64,000 nucleotides of DNA from Aphrophora alni (taxonomy: Eukaryota; Arthropoda; Insecta; Hemiptera; Aphrophoridae), in contig OY740774.1 in NCBI GenBank assembly GCA_963513935.1, forward strand, positions 92,403,847-92,467,846, given 5' to 3'. Every line of letters begins with the position of its first letter. Positions within the stretch are counted from its first letter, which is position 1. A model generated the notes under the pieces. The model searched no databases and was not told the origin of the DNA. It saw nothing but the letters and a program-made list of their open reading frames with translations. Below, one piece after another: positions 28,564-38,434 of the stretch. The translations under genes were made by a program, and so were the position numbers.

Positions 28564-31426
28564 TAATTATATTTAATACGATCAGTTTGTATCAACAAAC
28601 ACACAGTTCAGTCAACAACGCACGTAATTAAATATTTATTGAATGAATGTAATAACTGATAAGCCGAAAAATATTAATTCAACGATTGATTGCGTGACTA
28701 TAGAAGGTCTTGCACGACTCGATTTGTGATTACGTTTACAAAAGTGGCATGTTTTTTATCAGCACAATCCTGTATTCATAAATAAAACCGAAACGGGTTA
28801 GAAATTCGTGTAAATTCGTGTATTTATTCTTTCTGGTGCAACAGCCTGCTTGAGACATCGTCGTATATTACGCTATTTTATTTACATTGTCGTAGGTTTA
28901 GCTTCGTAAACCATTTTTTTTAGCAACAACTCTCACTTATTTTGCTTTTCCAAAACCATACATTTATAAAAACTTTGGTTATTGAACCCAGGCACTCTCG
29001 CAAACCATTCTATAGTTGTTGTCACTGACCAAACATGGGCTTCATAAAGCTTATATAATATGTCGTCTAAAAAACAATTAAATAATAAGTTTTGAAAAAA
29101 AAAGTAATATTTTTTTTGTGAATGTTTGAATTAGGTAAAATAAAATTTTGATACATTATGAAAATGTAGGCTTTAATAACTGAAAAAATTTCGGTCGAAA
29201 AAACAGTTTATAAATTTTGTTTAAAAATAAAAATTGATGTCTAATTTAAAGAAAATTTATAACTCTATTTGTAAATTTATGGAACCGTAATAATAATCAA
29301 TTAATCTTATACTCCTATGTTTTCGGTTATTTTTAAACCAGTAGAGTTTAAGAACGTTTTTATCTGAAATCATACAATTAGTTTGAGTTTGTATCATATC
29401 AAGAAAACACTTTGTAAATTATATTTTTGTTTTAGGGGCTATATCTTGTTATGTTAATTTTGTCTTACTGCTGTCATATTTTATTTCACAAAATTTACGA
29501 GTGGCTATCCCCAAAGCGGGCTATGCCTTTAGGGGAGACGGGTGTATTTTCTTTGTTTTTTTCTCTTCCAGAGAAATGGGGTGGTTTTCTCTGAACTATA
29601 TTATATTTTCTATTCAAGCAAAACATTTTTTATACTTTTAGTTTAGATAAGCAAACGTAATAGTTATAAGCTATGTGTATTAGTTTTATGTATAGGTGTG
29701 TAAGTATGATTGGGCGTTAGTGTATATATTTAAGAATATGGTACAGGTTTGTTAATATATACAAAATATATACACTTTGTGTCAATTGTAGATTTGTTAA
29801 TTTTTTGTTTGATTTTTTGTTTTTCTTTCCCTTTTTCCTCTCTTACTGATTACTATTGTATAAAGTAGATGTAATGTATGTAATAATATGTTATATCTGT
29901 ATTGATTTTGGAGGGAAATAAAATTAAAAATATTTAAAAAGTTAGTTGTGTTTACAAAGTGAGAAATAGAGTTTTCATTTTAAGTATGACACACTTAATT
30001 GTATATTTCTTTTACAATTAAGATTATTTCTGGTTACCTGAAAAAGTAATATAAAAGATTCTATGTGTTTCGTTAGGGTCATAATACAAAACCTTGGTTC
30101 CATCAGAAGAAATAGCTTCGTAAGAAAACATCCACATAAAATCATACAGACAGACAGGGAGGTAAATCCACATGACAAACTCTCAACTATCTCACATAAT
30201 TGTTGATGTCATAGTCCAAATCTGAAACGGAAATTTGAAGTGAATGAGTATTAATACATTATATTCAAATGATGCATTAGAAAAAGTTCAACATTAAAGA
30301 AAAATCATTCATATTAAAATATGTACCTCTAATTAAAAGAAAAAGAATATGAATGATATTTAGCACTCGTCTTTCGTACTTGAAATTTGTTTCTTAACAT
30401 CGTGATAATTAATGATGTATCACCCCACGTTTCAACACATTCTCTACCCCACTACAACCTAAACCACCCACACACTACCTACTCCTTGCATAAAAAATGA
30501 TTATAGACTTTATGTCTACAAACAATATTACCACCATCTTCGTCGTCTGTATTATGTTACAATTTAGGCAATATTATGAATTCGATTGACATATCTCTCA
30601 TTAAATGTGATTCCTGGCAGAATTTAATTTGCTATATTTTTAAGAAACACATCTAAATCTTGTAATTTATTAGTTGATAACACAATTTTTACCAATCTCA
30701 AAAATTCATTGTTGATTTAGAAATGTGAGACATTCAGCAGAAGTTATCCTTCAATTATTTTGCAAATTATCTAAAGTAGCAAGTTAAAAAATCAAAATCG
30801 ATATGGTATATTAGAAATAATTATTCCCTTTTCTAGAATAATCATATAAAATCACTAATATGAATTCCGACTGACTCGGTCAGGATTTATTTTAAAATCC
30901 CCATCTAAATGTTGTTGTGAATTTTTTCGATAAATAATTATTTTGAATAATTTATTTCTTTTCATCTGATGTATAAGAAAACGGATTCTTTAAATATGCA
31001 TATATACATCTTAAGTAATGTTTATCTAAATCAATAAAATTTCTAAAATGTATTCAACAGTAATTAAATCAACGAAGCTGTACATTGATAAACTTTTTAT
31101 CAATATCAACCGTCAAGACTATTACGTCGATCCACATATTCCTTCAAATCATATTTAGGTTATATCCATCTCTTGCATAAGTCCTATTATGTCTCTCCAA
31201 CCAATGTTATATTTCAAACGTGACGCTATTAGAGTTTTCTTCAACTAGGGTCTCCATTTTTAAGTCCATATTTTTCTTACGGCTTTTATTATTCAATGGT
31301 AATTGAAAGGTTATTCGACATTAAAACAGAATATATAAATATAATAGTACTTAAATAGAAATTAGTATCATTACATATATTATAAACTGTCAGAGATATA
31401 TTTAAAAAAATAATTATCTCTGATAG

Positions 31427-31996
31427 TATAAAAATAATTCACATCTGCAGAACAGTCTCAAGTAACAACTTGCACGTGTAAAGGCAGAACGGTTGTTCAA
31501 CTTAAGTTTCCCAAGAGAAAATAATATTTGCAAGCTACACATAAAACCCTGAAAATTGGCCTCTGGAATGAAATCAAAGTATTTCCACTGAAAACACAAG
31601 ATTGCAAAAAGCAACGTCCAATCAAGAAAATCCCGCGAATAAATATCCAATAGAATCTCAAGAAAGTACAATGCTCAATTGAAAATTTTAACCGCGTGAA
31701 GGAAAAGGAGGGAGAAACGCAAGTTTTCTTAAGACAGTCTAAAAACTATCACCACGCAAGTTAGACGTTGTAAAGATCCAGAGTAAAATGATGTAAAATA
31801 ATTTCAATAAGTTAATAAATCCAAGTGTGTTTTTTTTAAAAGGCAAGTAAAGCCATAATAATCATAAAAAAAATATATATCAAGTGTTAAGTGTAAAGTG
31901 AAAAATCAATAAAAATAAATTATAAAAAAAGCGTATTGTGTGTGAAGTGAATCCGTGTGAATTGTATGTGCGACGGTTTGATAAAAAAAAAAATCT
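31427..31996 (+). promoter_or_regulatory. Candidate core promoter and untranslated first exon
   Basis: TATAAAAA at 31427 is followed 27 bases later by an ACAGTC initiator-like site (A at 31454). The next 500 bases are less AT-extreme than the flanks and lack a long frame on plus. They end at a consensus splice donor, CT|GTAAGTAG, at 31997. This is compatible with a 5' untranslated exon of a host gene or a long non-coding RNA running right. There is no coding or homology support, and a short hairpin (TCAGAGATA / TATCTCTGA) sits just upstream at 31390-31422. Confidence 0.2.
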
Positions 31997-33059
31997 GTAA
32001 GTAGCTTTAAATATATACACAAAATATGTAAGAAAGATCTCATAAAAACAAAAACTAATTAATACAAATTTTAAAAGATATCCCAGAATTAAAATAAATA
32101 ATTTAAAAAAAAACAGCATAACTAATTAATTAAATACACATTGAGAGTCCAAAATCATAATTAATCTAAAAACAAATCTAATCTAGAACCATTAAAATAA
32201 ATGTAGTATTAAGAAATTGTGAAAAGTATTTTGATTTAAATATTAAGGAAAATCTCCTTCATCATAAATAAGCTGATAAAAGGATCTCATGATACCTAAT
32301 GAAGCTATTTTGAGGGAGCCAAAAATATTTCTTTAATTAAATCAAAATAATTATTATGTATAGTAAGTAATTTAAATTGTGCATTTAGTTAATTAAGTAA
32401 TTTAAATTAGGAAAAATAAAAATTATAAAAGTAAATATTGGGAAGACTGTAAACTAAATATTGTATAGTCTTCTATCATAGTTTTAACATAGAAATGAAA
32501 GTTTAAAATATACATCTAAATATTGTAAATCTTTAATTATGTTTTGATAATATTTAAATAGTTTTGAATCACTTAATTTTTGTCTCTGTACTTATTTAGA
32601 TAAATCCTATCACAGCCAAGCGATATTGATTCGAGAAATCGAATCCACACAAAAAACCCTTACAAAACTTATATTATAATAGTCTCTTTTAATGTAAGTT
32701 TTTATGGGTTAATGTCATAATCCTACATTGTTACGGATTGATTTATTTTATTTGTGATATAATTTAAATACTGATTTAGTTTTCTCCCATTTAAGATATA
32801 TTATTTTTTCATTAGAGTTAAGTAAGCAATATTTTATGTTTTATATTGTGGTTTATTATTTATTAGGACATTCCAATCATTCATATGGCGTTAAAAAAAC
32901 CAAGAATAAAAACACCCACACACCCACAAATTAACGTGTATACACCACCCTTATTACTTATCAGATGAGTCATTCAAGCTAATGTTTTGTTGAAATTTTA
33001 GAAAATTCATTTTAAATTAGATATTACGTAATAAATAATATCTGAATAAGTTGTAGTAA

Positions 33060-33620
33060 AAATATTTTCTTAGAACATTGCTAAATAGAATGGCGTAAAG
33101 GAACCATACTTTATAAAGATGACATTAGATAAGAACGTGCTTTATTATTCACAAACCGTATTTAAAAATCGATCAAGCTTAGAAATCGACCGTTGCTAAC
33201 AGTATTATGGCTTACCTTTATATTCACTTAACTTCGAAATATTGGGTCGCATATTGTGTTCTTATCATAAGTAAACCCCCATAATTAGTTATATATGGCC
33301 GGATTAAATATTAATGGTTTATAAAAAGTTATTTTCACTCATATTTTTATAGATTTATTGCATTGACGATTTAAATTCTAATATCAATAATACTGTTAAA
33401 ATGCCAACTTGGGAATAACCTCGCCTTTGTATACCTTTACCTTTTAAGAATATTATGTTGCTAAATTGAGTATTAAATCGCTGAAAAATTCCTAGATTTC
33501 ATAATGACAATATAGGTGATAATACCAATAGTGTCCTCAAAAAAACAACATAACATACTCTTCATAAGTGAGTATTAGTTTTAAATGAAATAACCAAAAC
33601 TTTAAGTACAAACAGAAAAA
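33060..33620 (+). repeat. Diverged dispersed repeat, copy B
   Basis: Second copy of the repeat at 1216-2160, same orientation, blocks in the same order with indels. It ends about 140 bases before the Polinton insertion site. Confidence 0.5.
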
Positions 33621-33751
33621 CAAAATAATAATCTAATAAATATAACTCTGAGATGGTTTCAATTTGCTATTGTAATTTGTTAGAGATTTTTGGCATTCAA
33701 TTTACTCAAAAAATTAAGCTTCAAACTACAAATAGTTATCTTTCGAATTTA

Positions 33752-33757
33752 ATAGTT
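33752..33757. repeat. Polinton target-site duplication, left
   Basis: ATAGTT lies directly before the left terminus and is repeated directly after the right terminus (49487-49492). A 6-bp duplication is the known hallmark of Polinton integration. Confidence 0.93.
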
Positions 33758-34258
33758 AGTAGTATATTGGGACACTTCACCGAGACGGTCAAAGGTCAAA
33801 GATAAGGGATAGCGACTTTGAGAACGTAGTTGATGGTATTAAGTAAACAAAGATAAGAGACTGGCGCCACTAAATAAACAGAGATAAGAGATAAAGAGTA
33901 CAGAGTTAATGTATGTAAATAAAAATAAGCGATAATTAGTTTCTTAAATAAATAAATAGTTGTTTAAAGACAAATAGGGGTTTTTTTTTAAATATTTGTG
34001 TAGACAATGACCGGTCAAATTCCAGCCGTAGTTTGGGATACTTCACCGATATTGACGTCACATGGTCTATTTTAAATTTTTTCATATTAGTTTAGACTAT
34101 GACCGGTCAAATTCCACACTTAGTTTGGGATAGTTCACCGTCACATGCGTCATTTTAAAAAATAGTTGACATGTATTTGTTTAGACTATGACCGGTCAAA
34201 TTCCAGACGGATGTTGGGATACTTCATGAAATGAGTTATGAGATGCGTCATTTTAAAA
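33758..34258 (+). repeat. Polinton left terminal inverted repeat, 501 bp
   Basis: The reverse complement of 48986-49486 matches this segment from the first base to the TTTTAAAA at 34251-34258. I see only isolated differences, for example in the G/T run near 33977-33990 and one A/G near 33822. It contains three iteron units with GACCGGTC centred at 34009, 34101 and 34190, and a CRE-type TGACGTCA at 34054. Confidence 0.95.
34009..34240 (+). repeat. Subterminal iterons, left end (three units)
   Basis: Units of about 90 bases each carry the palindrome TGACCGGTC(A) (34009, 34101, 34190) followed by TTTGGGATA(C/G)TTCA. The same GGGA(C/T)ACTTCACCGA string occurs at the very end of the element (33769-33783). 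Role unknown; candidates are polymerase/terminal-protein recognition, integrase binding or transcription. Confidence 0.8.
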
Positions 34259-34322
34259 CTATTCAAACTTTTTAGAATTAGTTGATATATAAAATATATT
34301 GAATTATATATAATTGAGTTGA

Positions 34323-34360
34323 TATATAAAATGTATAGAATGTTATCAAAATACATCAGT
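34323..34360 (+). promoter_or_regulatory. ATPase core promoter (TATA + TCAGT initiator)
   Basis: TATATAAA at 34323 and an arthropod-type TCAGT initiator at 34356-34360 (A at 34358, 35 bases from the TATA start). Transcription from here would leave a 10-base leader before the ATG at 34368. Confidence 0.55.
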
Positions 34361-34367
34361 TGAAATA

Positions 34368-34994
34368 ATGGAACCTTTGTTTAAACATCAGTTCTCATGT
34401 GTTGTAGCGGGGCCATCAGGTTGTGGAAAATCACAATTCGTATTACAGTTTCTTAAAAATATGTCAGAAATATGTAATGTCGAATTTAAAAATATATTTT
34501 GGCACTATGCAGTGTGGCAGCCTTTGTATAATATTAATACTATACCAATTATTTTTCAAGAAGGTTTACCAGATATGAATTCCGTGGACCCGACATCACC
34601 TAATTTAATAATAATAGACGATTTGATGCGGGAGTCCAATAGTAGCGTTGTAGATATATTCACGAAAGGTTGTCACCACAGAAACATTAGCGTATTTTTC
34701 ATTACACAAAATTTGTTTCATCAAGGTAAAGGACAAAGAGATATTTCATTGAATGCCCATTATATTGTGTATTTTAAGAATCCACGTGATAAAAGTCAAA
34801 TAAGACATCTAGCCCAACAGGTATTCCCAGAAAATCCGAAATTTATACAAGATGCTTACATTGATGCTACTAAACAACCACACGGATACCTTTTGTTTGA
34901 TATGAAGCAATCTACACAGGAAGAATTTAGAATTAGGAGTTGTATATTCCCTTCGGATAAGTATAATTATGTATATATCCCCAAAAAGAAATAA
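34368..34994 (+). CDS. Polinton genome-packaging ATPase (A32/FtsK-HerA type)
   Basis: 208 aa. The protein is the motor that would drive element DNA into a capsid. Walker A is GPSGCGKS at residues 15-22, with K21 and S22 contacting nucleotide. Walker B is the hydrophobic strand ending in IIIDD (D84-D85), and a sensor-like strand, FFITQN, lies at 110-115. The length is typical of Polinton ATPases, which are homologous to poxvirus A32-type packaging enzymes. The first ATG follows a TATA + TCAGT promoter closely, which supports the start. The stop codon TAA is embedded in an AATAAA polyadenylation signal (34990-34995), a compact arrangement that would end this transcript before the next gene. Confidence 0.93.
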   Translation: MEPLFKHQFSCVVAGPSGCGKSQFVLQFLKNMSEICNVEFKNIFWHYAVWQPLYNINTIPIIFQEGLPDMNSVDPTSPNLIIIDDLMRESNSSVVDIFTKGCHHRNISVFFITQNLFHQGKGQRDISLNAHYIVYFKNPRDKSQIRHLAQQVFPENPKFIQDAYIDATKQPHGYLLFDMKQSTQEEFRIRSCIFPSDKYNYVYIPKKK

Positions 34995-35033
34995 AACCAT
35001 ACATCTCTTTACTTTAGTTATCATTTATACACA

Positions 35034-35372
35034 ATGTCCCGTTCAGTGATAAACAATGTGGAGTTACTCCGTGTGTTGTTAAAAATGAATCCGAATAGAA
35101 GAAAACAGTTTTTGAAATCTGGTGATGTAAATTTAATTCAATCAATATGTGAGTGTGCATACAATACGTTAAAAGGAAATGTTCCTTTAACAAAGTCTCA
35201 GAAGTGTAAACTATCCCGATATAAACACATCCTCAGGAAACTTGTAAAGCACGGTAAAAATTGGAAGAAAAAGAAGAATATAATAATACAGAAAGGAGGT
35301 GCATTATTTCCGTTGTTAATAGGTCCAGTTTTAAGTACTGTACTACACCATTTACTAAATGGAGCACGCTAA
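35034..35372 (+). CDS. Small basic Polinton protein, virion-peptide-like
   Basis: 112 aa, strongly basic, with a KKKK stretch at about 78-81. It opens with a helical N-terminal part (LLRVLLKMNPNRRKQFLK) and then SICECAYNTLKGNVPLT, a pattern I associate with a small protein commonly found beside the ATPase in arthropod Polintons. The C terminus is a glycine pair (QKGGALF) followed by a hydrophobic stretch, PLLIGPVLSTVLHHLL. A basic part, a GG site and a hydrophobic tail are reminiscent of adenovirus core or membrane-active peptides that are matured by the viral protease; this role is inference only. Its 3' end overlaps the next gene by 14 bases. Confidence 0.7.
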   Translation: MSRSVINNVELLRVLLKMNPNRRKQFLKSGDVNLIQSICECAYNTLKGNVPLTKSQKCKLSRYKHILRKLVKHGKNWKKKKNIIIQKGGALFPLLIGPVLSTVLHHLLNGAR

Positions 35373-36096
35373 GAAAATGGTTTTAATGCCTCAAGACTTT
35401 GTACAAAAAATAAATGAAAATGAAAGTGAGGGTGTACTGAGTGATTTAGATAAAGAAATGAAACAAATATTATTCAATTTGAAACTTAATGATAGGGATA
35501 AATGGTTAAAATATCAGCAGGTCTTACAACGTTACCTATATTTTACTGAGCAACACAGAAAACCCATAGAACTTACAATAAATGAAAACAGTAGTTATAC
35601 AAAACAGGAAGAAGAAGAGTTAACGGGAAATGAATCACCTAATCGGACGGAAATTTTAGAATCCATTCCTAAAACGTTTCGTAAAAATGCCGAAAATCTG
35701 TTAAATCGTATTTTGCAAAATAAATCTATAAAATGGAATTCCTTGGGTATTGTTAATATTGATGGTGTTTCGATACCAGGGTCTAATATTATAGACCTTC
35801 TAAATGACGTATTAAGGGCAAAGAAATCAACAAATCCTCCAGGTTGGAGTCAGTTTATAACAGCATTAAAAAGAAATAATGTCCCGAGAAGTTATATAGG
35901 TAATCCAGAGCGTCGTGACTTTTTGGATAAAGAAGATATAAAAGAAATCGGTGCTAGGAAACGAGATCCAATGTATTATAAACCTCAGGATAGGCAACCC
36001 CGAACACCTACAAAAGGTCCATCACATATTCCTACTATTAGAAAATCCCTATCACCACGTAGTTCATCTTTTAAGTGGGAAACTTTTTCACCGTAA
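35359..36096 (+). CDS. Conserved Polinton protein of unknown function (245 aa)
   Basis: 245 aa, hydrophilic and charged. The N-terminal third is probably alpha-helical (DLDKEMKQIL at about 29-38, then DRDKWLKYQQVLQRYL). The middle part has SIKWNSLGIVNIDG and PGSNIIDLLNDVL, and the C terminus carries a YIGNPERRD motif followed by a Pro/Ser/Arg-rich tail. I do not recognise a named domain. The order between the basic peptide and the integrase is familiar from insect Polintons. The ATG lies 14 bases inside the preceding gene and the stop is one base before the integrase ATG (TAAtATG), so this gene is tightly packed with its neighbours and may be expressed from a shared transcript. Structural or assembly roles are possible but not shown. 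Confidence 0.7.
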   Translation: MEHAKKMVLMPQDFVQKINENESEGVLSDLDKEMKQILFNLKLNDRDKWLKYQQVLQRYLYFTEQHRKPIELTINENSSYTKQEEEELTGNESPNRTEILESIPKTFRKNAENLLNRILQNKSIKWNSLGIVNIDGVSIPGSNIIDLLNDVLRAKKSTNPPGWSQFITALKRNNVPRSYIGNPERRDFLDKEDIKEIGARKRDPMYYKPQDRQPRTPTKGPSHIPTIRKSLSPRSSSFKWETFSP

Positions 36097-36097
36097 T

Positions 36098-37165
36098 ATG
36101 AACAAAGAACTCCGGAAAGTCTACTACAACCCCTCTCATCCTGCTGGATACTCTGGTGCTAACGCTTTGGTAAAAACCTTAAAACACAAATACAATCCGA
36201 ATAAAATTAAAGAATGGTTGCAATCGCAAGATACATATACTCTTCATAAACAAGTGCGAAAAAATTTCCCACGAAATAAATATATAGTAAACAATATAGA
36301 TCAGTTATGGCAAGCCGACTTAAACGATATGCGTGGAATAGCAAAATATAATAATGGCATTAATTATATACTAACAGTTATTGATATCTTTAGTAAATAT
36401 GCATATGCATATCCTTTGAAAAATAAGACTGGGAATTCAGTTAAAGAAGCGTTTGAATATATCTTCAAAAAGTTTAATAGAAAACCGCAACGTATACAAA
36501 CAGACAAGGGGACCGAATTTACTTCAAAAATAGTTCAAAAATATTTCCAAGACAATAACATAATTTACTCGACGACCAGAAACCCAGACGTAAAAGCTGC
36601 TGTAGTCGAGCGCTTCAATAGAACACTTAAGAACAGGATGTGGAGGTATCTGACATTTAATAACACGTATAGATACATAAATGTTCTTCCAGATTTGATG
36701 ACAGCATACAATAAAGCTAAACATTCTACGATTAAAATGGCACCTGCCGATGTAAGCGATTTCAATATATTAGCCGTTTGGAAAAATATATACAATAAAC
36801 TGCAAAATACATCAAAACCAAAATTTAAAGTAGGGGATACTGTTAGAATTGTTATGGAAAAGGGTCATTTCGAAAAAGGATACGAAACCAAATGGAGTGA
36901 AGAAATATTTAAAATTAAAAGAGTAGTAAAACGTGCCCTACCTATTTACGATTTGGAAGATTTAAAAGGGGAAGAAATAGAAGGAAGTTTTTATGAGTGT
37001 GAAATACAAAAAGTTATACTTCGAAAAGAAAAAATTTACAAAATAGATAAAATAATTGATACAAAAGGTACAGGTCGTAGTAAGAAAGTACTTGTTAAGT
37101 GGAAAGGTTATCCGTCATCATTCAACTCTTGGATATCAGCTTCTAATCTTATAAATATTACATAA
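36098..37165 (+). CDS. Polinton integrase with C-terminal chromodomain
   Basis: 355 aa from the ATG at 36098. An upstream in-frame ATG at 35951 lies inside the previous gene and gives a low-complexity extension, so I prefer 36098. The retroviral-type rve core carries the DDE triad: D74 (WQADLND), D136 (QTDKGTEF) and E171 (VVERFNR), with 34 residues between the last two. An SH3-like beta segment (KFKVGDTVRI) begins near 242. Residues about 312-355 form a chromodomain (KIDKIIDTKG, VLVKWKGYP, SW), which could bind modified histones and steer insertion. It would cut and join element ends, producing the 6-bp duplication seen. A weak zinc-binding N terminus is not evident. Confidence 0.93.
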   Translation: MNKELRKVYYNPSHPAGYSGANALVKTLKHKYNPNKIKEWLQSQDTYTLHKQVRKNFPRNKYIVNNIDQLWQADLNDMRGIAKYNNGINYILTVIDIFSKYAYAYPLKNKTGNSVKEAFEYIFKKFNRKPQRIQTDKGTEFTSKIVQKYFQDNNIIYSTTRNPDVKAAVVERFNRTLKNRMWRYLTFNNTYRYINVLPDLMTAYNKAKHSTIKMAPADVSDFNILAVWKNIYNKLQNTSKPKFKVGDTVRIVMEKGHFEKGYETKWSEEIFKIKRVVKRALPIYDLEDLKGEEIEGSFYECEIQKVILRKEKIYKIDKIIDTKGTGRSKKVLVKWKGYPSSFNSWISASNLINIT

Positions 37166-37941
37166 TGTACGAGTCATTTTATTTAACTCTTCCAAGTAAC
37201 AGTTCAATGACGTATTTTTCTAGTAATACGACAACTAAATATTCTACTCAAATACCGAAACAAATAACACTTAAAGGAGAATGGGAAGTTGGACTTGTAG
37301 AGATTCATTATCCGTGTACATTTCTTACAGTCACAGAAGGGGATAATCATATATTTATATATACACATGAAGTGGAAACTGATAAGTATGATTTAAAATT
37401 TACAAAATTAAGCCCTGGTACGTACAACACGGAAGAAGAAATGATTGAGTCATTAAATAAAAATGAGGATGTTGGAAAATATGTAAGATTCACCTATTAC
37501 CATAAAACACGTCATGTTACTATCAATACTTTAAACACAAATGTTAAAAATATTGAATTCTCACCTAAACTGGCTCTCCAACTAGGATTTGATCCTACTG
37601 GTTCCGATGACTATTTAGACAAACCTTCCCCTAGGCAATGTAATGTACAACTAGGTATTCCAGCGCAAATGTATGTATATTGTGACGTCATTGAACCTCA
37701 ACTTATCGGTGACATAGTTGCACCGTTATTGAGAATAATAAATATTGATACTTCAAATTACAGTTTCGGAGCATGTAAAACGTTTATGTTTTCCAAAACA
37801 CATTACGTACCTGTTATGCGCTCCTGTTTTGAAAATTTAGAAATAGATATAAGAGATGACAGTGGAAAACCAATACCATTTAAGTTTGGAACTTCGTGTG
37901 TTAAACTACATTTTAGATTGAAACACAATGAGTCGAATTAA
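37165..37941 (+). CDS. Polinton minor capsid protein, penton-like (single jelly-roll)
   Basis: 258 aa. The N terminus reads YLTLPSNSSMTYF followed by NTTTKYSTQIP and GEWEVGLVEIHYP, a pattern I associate with the Polinton protein proposed to be the penton (vertex) capsid subunit. The rest is beta-rich and soluble, as expected for a single jelly-roll. Its start overlaps the integrase stop by one base (TAATG at 37163-37167), an arrangement suited to termination-reinitiation. Its end overlaps the pVI-like gene by 14 bases. It would form vertices together with the double jelly-roll major capsid protein. The assignment rests on sequence pattern and gene order, not on structure. Confidence 0.72.
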   Translation: MYESFYLTLPSNSSMTYFSSNTTTKYSTQIPKQITLKGEWEVGLVEIHYPCTFLTVTEGDNHIFIYTHEVETDKYDLKFTKLSPGTYNTEEEMIESLNKNEDVGKYVRFTYYHKTRHVTINTLNTNVKNIEFSPKLALQLGFDPTGSDDYLDKPSPRQCNVQLGIPAQMYVYCDVIEPQLIGDIVAPLLRIINIDTSNYSFGACKTFMFSKTHYVPVMRSCFENLEIDIRDDSGKPIPFKFGTSCVKLHFRLKHNESN

Positions 37942-38383
37942 CTTGGAAGACCCTTATTTAGCATATTACAAAAACCAACTAGGAACAGGAGTTAGTGTTG
38001 TATACAGTGGTATACCGTATCAAAAAGGACATGGAATTGGTAATTTTCTAGGCGGTTTGTTTCGAGTTGTCACACCATTAATTAAATCAGGTGTAAGAAC
38101 TATAGGAAAAGAGGCCTTGAAATCTGGAATCGGAATGTTATCTGATATTGTACATACAGGGGATCCTAAAAGTGCTTTCCAATCTCGAATGAAAGATCTT
38201 ACAGGAAATTTAAAACGTAAGGCAGATGTAAAAATCGATTCTCTCATGTCAGGGTCTGGATATAAACAAAAACGTAGAGCCGTAACAATTCAGTCGCTCA
38301 ACAAACTTCTAGGAGAACGGACTTTAAAGAAGAAAAATCTTACAAAACCAAGAAAAAATTATAAAAGAACTAAAAAGGGTTAA
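37928..38383 (+). CDS. pVI-like membrane-active virion protein
   Basis: 151 aa. It starts with an aromatic N terminus (YLAYYKNQLGTG), then a glycine-rich amphipathic segment, GHGIGNFLGGLFRVVTPL (about 34-51), and an alanine/glycine helical part (GKEALKSGIGML). The C-terminal half is strongly basic. The arrangement resembles proteins of Polintons and adintoviruses compared with adenovirus protein VI, which disrupts membranes during entry. Two sites resemble adenain cleavage signals: LGG-L at 41-44 and M-S-G-S-G at 107-111, the latter fitting the (M/I/L)-x-G-x-G consensus exactly. Maturation by the protease encoded at 40331 is therefore likely but inferred. A TATAAAAG at 38360, inside the end of this gene, may drive the next gene. 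Confidence 0.65.
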   Translation: MSRINLEDPYLAYYKNQLGTGVSVVYSGIPYQKGHGIGNFLGGLFRVVTPLIKSGVRTIGKEALKSGIGMLSDIVHTGDPKSAFQSRMKDLTGNLKRKADVKIDSLMSGSGYKQKRRAVTIQSLNKLLGERTLKKKNLTKPRKNYKRTKKG

Positions 38384-38393
38384 ATAACAACAG
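38360..38393 (+). promoter_or_regulatory. Possible major capsid gene promoter
   Basis: TATAAAAG at 38360 with a CAG initiator-like triplet (A at 38392) 32 bases on. The leader to the ATG would be 43 bases. It overlaps the pVI-like gene end; weaker than the other two promoters. Confidence 0.35.
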
Positions 38394-38434
38394 AAAAGAT
38401 CTAAGTTACAAAAGTCTGACATTTTTAATTAATA

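Larger units (their letters stand above)
20185..33757. other. AT-rich non-coding DNA, no gene recognised
   Basis: Open frames are short and low-complexity. The stretch holds microsatellites (20243, 22397, 26790, 28056, 28530), a poly(T)-rich patch (26427-26451), a GC-richer patch at 29500-29590 that ends about 350 bases later in an AATAAAATTAAAAAT-type tail (possible retroelement 3' end, weak), a candidate host promoter and 5' exon at 31427-31996, and repeat copy B at 33060-33620. No coding exon could be supported. Confidence 0.55.

Noticed and set aside
29500..29940. Retroelement 3' end
   Set aside because: A GC-rich patch and an AATAAAATTAAAAAT tail are suggestive, but no coding or structural motif supports a call.
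35951..36097. 49-codon N-terminal extension of the integrase
   Set aside because: It lies inside the preceding gene, and a conserved-looking start (MNKELRKVYY) follows at 36098.
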